From: Bacillota bacterium
Lineage (GTDB): Bacteria > Bacillota > Bacilli > Paenibacillales > NBRC-103111
DNA length: 23,846 nucleotides
Direction of reading: 5' to 3'
Assembly: GCA_023393235.1 (NCBI GenBank)
Contig: JAEWMH010000065.1
Coordinates: 1-23,846 of the forward strand
Positions 20,825-23,846 of the stretch are shown here, in pieces. The position numbers and the translations under genes were made by a program. The first letter of the stretch is position 1. Each line of letters begins with the position of its first letter. Under the pieces are notes generated by a model. That model had not been told where the DNA came from and did not search any database. It worked only from the letters and a program-made list of their open reading frames with translations.

Positions 20825-21865
20825 CTATATTTTCCGGTGCTTGCGCAATGCGAGCACATTGGCCGCCATAAAACAGAGGGACAGCCCCAACAGCACATAC
20901 ACATCAACCGCGATAGCGTCCCAGCCCTGTCCGCGGATCATCACATTGCGCAGGGCGTCCGCACCGTATTTCAGGGGCATCAGCTGGGACAGCCAGCGCA
21001 GCCACCCGGACATGCTCTCCAGATCAAACAGGCCGGAGAAGAAAATCTGGGGTACGATCACCAGCGGGATAAACTGCACCATCTGGAATTCGGTGTTGGC
21101 GAAGGCCGACAGGAAGGTGCCGAAGCTTAAGGCGGTTACGGACAGCAGCAAGGTAATCAGCAGCACAAACCCGAAGGAGCCCACCATAAGCATACCCAGC
21201 ACATGAATACTGTACCACGCGATCAGAACGGCCTGGAGCAGTGTGAAGATGCCGAAGCCGGCAATGTACCCGGCGACAATCTCCCAGCGCCGCAGAGGGG
21301 TAGCCAGCAGCCTTTCCAGCGTGCCGCTGGTCCGTTCCTTCAGGAAGGAGATGCCGGAGACCAGAAAGACAAAGAAAAAGGCGAAAACACCGATCAGTAC
21401 GGGACCAAAGCTGTCGAATGAGGCCATGTCTGCCGATCCGTGCAGGTAGCTGAACACGGGGGCCGGGGCAGCCGCTGCGGGCGTTAGAGCAGCGGCCTGA
21501 GTCTGGAAGGTCTTCTGCAGCAGAAGCATAACCGCACGGTTCCGGGAAGGGTCGCTGCCTTCAAGCTTGACCTGCGGCTTCTGGCCCTCAAGGAACAGGT
21601 AGGCATCCGCTTTACGGCTCTCCAAGGCTGCTTCGGCTTCGGGTACAGAGCTGTATTCTGTTACAGATGCGCCATTTTGGGCGACAGCCGCAGAGAGGTT
21701 TGCGGGAACGCCCACCGTGCCGATTTTGGCAATATAGGTATCTCCGTTAAAAACAAGGTACATCAGAGTCAAAATGAGCAAAGGAGCGGCGATCATTAAC
21801 GCCATGGTGCGTTTGTCGCGGATAAATTGCCGCAATATGCGGATAATTAAGGCCCGGATTCTCAT
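20825..21865 (-). CDS. ABC-2 type transporter permease
   Basis: A 346-residue membrane protein of the ABC-2 (DrrB/YhgE-like) permease type. It has an N-terminal helix (~20-40, MALMIAAPLLILTLMYLVF), an extracellular domain of about 110 residues (~42-150) and five more helices in the second half (~155-175, 200-222, 228-250, 263-282, 318-338). The coupling segment KERTSGTLERLLATPLRRWE (175-194) is the characteristic ABC-2 motif that contacts the ATPase. The start overlaps the ATPase stop (ATGA) with GGAGG inside the ATPase gene, so the two are translationally coupled. It probably exports a drug, lipid or other amphiphile from the membrane. Confidence 0.93.
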   Translation of the reverse strand: MRIRALIIRILRQFIRDKRTMALMIAAPLLILTLMYLVFNGDTYIAKIGTVGVPANLSAAVAQNGASVTEYSSVPEAEAALESRKADAYLFLEGQKPQVKLEGSDPSRNRAVMLLLQKTFQTQAAALTPAAAAPAPVFSYLHGSADMASFDSFGPVLIGVFAFFFVFLVSGISFLKERTSGTLERLLATPLRRWEIVAGYIAGFGIFTLLQAVLIAWYSIHVLGMLMVGSFGFVLLITLLLSVTALSFGTFLSAFANTEFQMVQFIPLVIVPQIFFSGLFDLESMSGWLRWLSQLMPLKYGADALRNVMIRGQGWDAIAVDVYVLLGLSLCFMAANVLALRKHRKI

Positions 21866-22596
21866 GCGCGGATACCTCCGTAATACAGGAATGCTTCTTC
21901 GATGGTACGGCTTCCCGTTTCAGCCTTCAGTGCTTCAGGGGTTCCTACGGCAATCAGGCTGCCGTCCCGGACCATGCCCAGCCGGTGGCATTTGTCCGCC
22001 TCATCCATCACATGGGTGGTAACCATAATGGTGGTGCCGCCGCGGCTAAGGTTCTCCAGCTCATCCCAGATGGATTTGCGGAGCACCGGATCAATGCCGA
22101 CGGTGGGCTCATCCAGAATCAAAACCTCAGGCTGGTGCATCAAGGCGATGGCCAGGGATAACCTGCGCTTCATGCCTCCGGAATAGGAGGCAACAGGCTT
22201 CTTCATATGCTCCGTCAGGTTCACCAGCTCCAAAACCTCTGCCATCCGTTTAGACAGACGTGAGCCTTTTAGTCCGAACAACGAACCGAAGAACTCCATA
22301 TTTTCCTTAGCTGACAATTCGCTATACATGGCATCCGATTGGGCCATATACCCGATCCGGGTGAGCATCTCCAGCTTGGGCATACGGGTGTTCAAAACAT
22401 GTACCGTTCCGTTTGTCGCTTCATCGATCCCCGCTAATATTTTGACCAGGGTGGTTTTACCGGAGCCGGAGGGGCCCAGCAGGCCGAATATTTCCTTGTG
22501 ATAGACCTGCAAATCAATGCCATGAAGTACCTCTTTCTCTTGGAACCGCTTGATGACTCCTTCGGCCCGAAGACAGATCGTCCGGTCTGTTTCCAT
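21862..22596 (-). CDS. ABC transporter ATP-binding protein (drug-export type)
   Basis: A 244-residue ABC ATPase that drives the overlapping ABC-2 permease. Walker A is GPSGSGKT (41-48), Q-loop Gln86 in GYMAQSD, signature YSGGMKRR (138-145), Walker B VLILDEP (158-164), with PTVGIDP after it, and switch His195 in VTTHVMDEADKC. All functional residues are intact. The family resemblance is to the DrrA/CcmA-like exporters for antibiotics or lipids. First gene of a three-gene operon with the permease and a TetR regulator. The start ATG has a full AAGGAGG ribosome binding site 7 bases upstream. Transcription comes from a repressor-controlled promoter at 22669-22697. Confidence 0.94.
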   Translation of the reverse strand: METDRTICLRAEGVIKRFQEKEVLHGIDLQVYHKEIFGLLGPSGSGKTTLVKILAGIDEATNGTVHVLNTRMPKLEMLTRIGYMAQSDAMYSELSAKENMEFFGSLFGLKGSRLSKRMAEVLELVNLTEHMKKPVASYSGGMKRRLSLAIALMHQPEVLILDEPTVGIDPVLRKSIWDELENLSRGGTTIMVTTHVMDEADKCHRLGMVRDGSLIAVGTPEALKAETGSRTIEEAFLYYGGIRA

Positions 22597-22646
22597 TGTT
22601 TATCCTCCTTAGAAGAACCTGCACAACGCTGTGGACTAGGTATAAA

Positions 22647-22662
22647 GTGAGTAATCACTCAC
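22647..22662. promoter_or_regulatory. Operator 1 of the ABC-TetR operon
   Basis: GTGAGTAATCACTCAC: 6-bp inverted arms (GTGAGT/ACTCAC) around AATC. It covers the expected transcript start, 6 bp after the -10 box. It shares 19 identical bases (22643-22661) with operator 2. Confidence 0.85.
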
Positions 22663-22668
22663 AATTTG

Positions 22669-22697
22669 ATTATAATCTGGCGGACGGCATTTGTAAA
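22669..22697 (-). promoter_or_regulatory. Sigma-A promoter of the ABC-TetR operon
   Basis: On the minus strand TTTACA (22692-22697) and perfect TATAAT (22669-22674) are 17 bp apart. The promoter lies exactly between the two operators. Confidence 0.85.
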
Positions 22698-22713
22698 GTG
22701 AGTAATCACTCAT
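22698..22713. promoter_or_regulatory. Operator 2 of the ABC-TetR operon
   Basis: GTGAGTAATCACTCAT, directly next to the -35 box. It starts 51 bp from operator 1 and is in the same orientation, about five helical turns, so both sites face the same side of the DNA. Confidence 0.83.
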
Positions 22714-22721
22714 TATTGGTG

Positions 22722-22764
22722 AAAAAGAAGAGCTGCCCTTCTCCCATAGGATGGTCGCAGCTCT
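22722..22764 (-). terminator. Terminator of the polysaccharide deacetylase gene
   Basis: On the minus strand AGAGCTGC and GCAGCTCT (8 bp) flank a 20-nt loop, followed by TCTTTTTC. It is 11 bp after the stop codon. Confidence 0.75.
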
Positions 22765-22775
22765 CTTCAGATCTT

Positions 22776-23843
22776 TTATTTGCCCTTATTGGTTTCCAGC
22801 AGCTGCGGCAGGGTGACCAGCTCATAGCCTTTGGCGCGGAGGCCTGAGATCAGCTCTGGTAATGCGTCAATGGTTCCCTGAAGGCTGCCGTCGGGGCCGG
22901 TAGCGCAGTGCATCAGGATGATGGCTCCCGGCTTGGCGGCCTCCATGGACCGCTTCAGCACCTGCTCGCCGGATACGCCCCGCCAATCCTCGGGGTCGAC
23001 GTTCCAGTTGACTGTGAGGTAACCTTCATCCTTAAGCCAAGCCAGCTCATCATCGGAAACTGCACCGTACGGCGGGCGGATCAGCCGGGGCGTATAACCC
23101 GCCAGCGGGGAAAGGGCAGCTTCGGACTTCTCGATATCCTCAATAAATTTATCCATGGTGAGCTTTTTCAACTGGGCATGGTTATACGTGTGGTTCCCCA
23201 GTACATGACCTTCACGGGCAATTCTTTTGACAATATCCGGGTGTTTCTCGGCCAACTTGCCAATGACAAAAAAAGTTGCCTTCACGTTGTGCTTTTTAAG
23301 AATATCCAGCACCTGCGGGGTGTAGAGGGTGTCTGGCGCATCATCAAAAGTCAGGGCAATCTGCTGTTTGGTGCTGCTTCCGCGGAAAATAAAACTGTCT
23401 GCATATTTCTGGCGCAGCTCAGTCAGCGAATGTACCTTAGCCGCTCCGGCACTGCCGGAATGGGCTTTGCTGCGGCCTGCCGCTTGCTCTGCCTTGCGGG
23501 CGCCGGCAGGCTTGTCCTTTTTGGGTGAAGCCTTCTTGGCCGCGGCAGGAGCGGCAGAGGCTTTGGCCGGCGGGCTAGGCGGAATAGAGGGTTCTTCCAC
23601 AAGGTTGGCATTAGCCGAAGGAGACGGATCCGGGCTGGGGGAAGCCGTCGGAGATGCGGAAGGAAGTACAGAATTTGTAGCTGCTGTAGGATTGGGAAGA
23701 ACCGGAGCCGGCTTGGCCAACGAAACGGTTGGGACGGGCTCAGACAGTGGGGATACTTTTCTCTCCCCGGTTCGACCCATGCAGCCGCTTAGGAGCAGCA
23801 CGAATGCCGCGCAAAAGGGAATCCATCTGTTCAATCCGTTCAC
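22776..23843 (-). CDS. Polysaccharide deacetylase family lipoprotein (start near window edge)
   Basis: A 355-residue NodB-type deacetylase that removes acetyl groups from a cell-wall or extracellular glycan, most likely peptidoglycan GlcNAc or MurNAc. Residues 1-21 are a lipoprotein signal (PFCAAFVLLLSGC, lipid-bearing Cys21). Residues ~25-150 are a low-complexity Pro/Ser/Ala/Lys linker. The NodB domain has all five motifs: TFDDAPD (165-171, catalytic Asp167 and metal Asp168), HTYNH (218-222, metal His218 and His222), RPPYG (256-260), DPEDW (283-287) and LMHC (His312). The reading frame reaches a GTG at 23843, three bases from the window end; only GGA is visible before it, so the ribosome binding site and the true start cannot be checked. 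Likely attached to the outer membrane face. Confidence 0.9.
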   Translation of the reverse strand: MNGLNRWIPFCAAFVLLLSGCMGRTGERKVSPLSEPVPTVSLAKPAPVLPNPTAATNSVLPSASPTASPSPDPSPSANANLVEEPSIPPSPPAKASAAPAAAKKASPKKDKPAGARKAEQAAGRSKAHSGSAGAAKVHSLTELRQKYADSFIFRGSSTKQQIALTFDDAPDTLYTPQVLDILKKHNVKATFFVIGKLAEKHPDIVKRIAREGHVLGNHTYNHAQLKKLTMDKFIEDIEKSEAALSPLAGYTPRLIRPPYGAVSDDELAWLKDEGYLTVNWNVDPEDWRGVSGEQVLKRSMEAAKPGAIILMHCATGPDGSLQGTIDALPELISGLRAKGYELVTLPQLLETNKGK

Positions 23844-23846
23844 TCC

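Overview
The window reads as a stretch of ordinary chromosome from a spore-forming, low-to-mid GC Gram-positive of the Paenibacillaceae, most likely Paenibacillus or a close relative. The signs are strong AGGAGG-type ribosome binding sites, sigma-A promoters (TTGACA-17-TATAAT type), two tRNA genes without an encoded CCA, a T-box leader, a Spo0E-like sporulation phosphatase, a DUF1292 protein, a stalk-domain (copper amine oxidase N-terminal-like) secreted protein, and short ATAACGGAA/TTCCGTTAT palindromes that I recall from Paenibacillus intergenic DNA. I see no insertion sequence, integrase, prophage block or CRISPR array.

Layout. 1-2919 (minus): two ABC exporter half-transporters that overlap by 4 bp; the second gene runs off the left edge. 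3118-3963 (plus): an alpha/beta hydrolase. 3964-4400: a cluster of short palindromes, then a solitary tRNA-Val(GAC) with its own promoter and a 21-bp perfect terminator hairpin. 4503-8497 (plus): a 54-aa Cys-rich protein, a DUF2264 protein, a small ORF that may resemble the C-terminal domain of Mu-type transposases, and a GT39-like membrane glycosyltransferase. 8581-10205: a CBS-pair protein (minus), a divergent-PAP2 protein and a YjcF-like acetyltransferase (plus). 10225-12434 (minus): arginyl-tRNA synthetase behind a T-box riboswitch whose specifier reads as CGG (Arg). 12435-12862: a region with A-rich motifs spaced 52 bp apart, then tRNA-Thr(CGT). 12957-14387: a Cys-containing small protein, a Spo0E-like protein (minus) and a peptidoglycan amidase. 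14468-15919 (minus): glutamyl-tRNA synthetase. 16139-17760 (plus): stalk-domain protein, an unknown 164-aa protein and a DUF1292 protein. 17834-19860 (minus): a DUF1885-like protein and an arginine decarboxylase (SpeA). 20107-22596 (minus): an ABC ATPase, ABC-2 permease and TetR regulator operon with two identical operators bracketing the promoter. 22776-23843 (minus): a lipoprotein polysaccharide deacetylase.

Most genes are single transcription units with their own promoter and hairpin terminator. The clear operons are the ABC exporter pair and the ATPase-permease-TetR set. Functional themes are translation (two aminoacyl-tRNA synthetases and two tRNAs), cell envelope (amidase, deacetylase, GT39-like enzyme), sporulation control and export or drug resistance. 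I found no convincing complete new system. The most unusual things are in non-coding DNA: the operator pair, the 52-bp periodic motif, the short palindromes, repeats flanking the tRNA-Val unit and a hairpin over the acetyltransferase ribosome binding site. Four start codons were placed inside a longer open frame on the basis of the ribosome binding site: CBS protein, hydrolase, GltX and stalk-domain protein. Two genes under 60 codons (54-aa Cys-rich and Spo0E-like) were found by reading the sequence directly.
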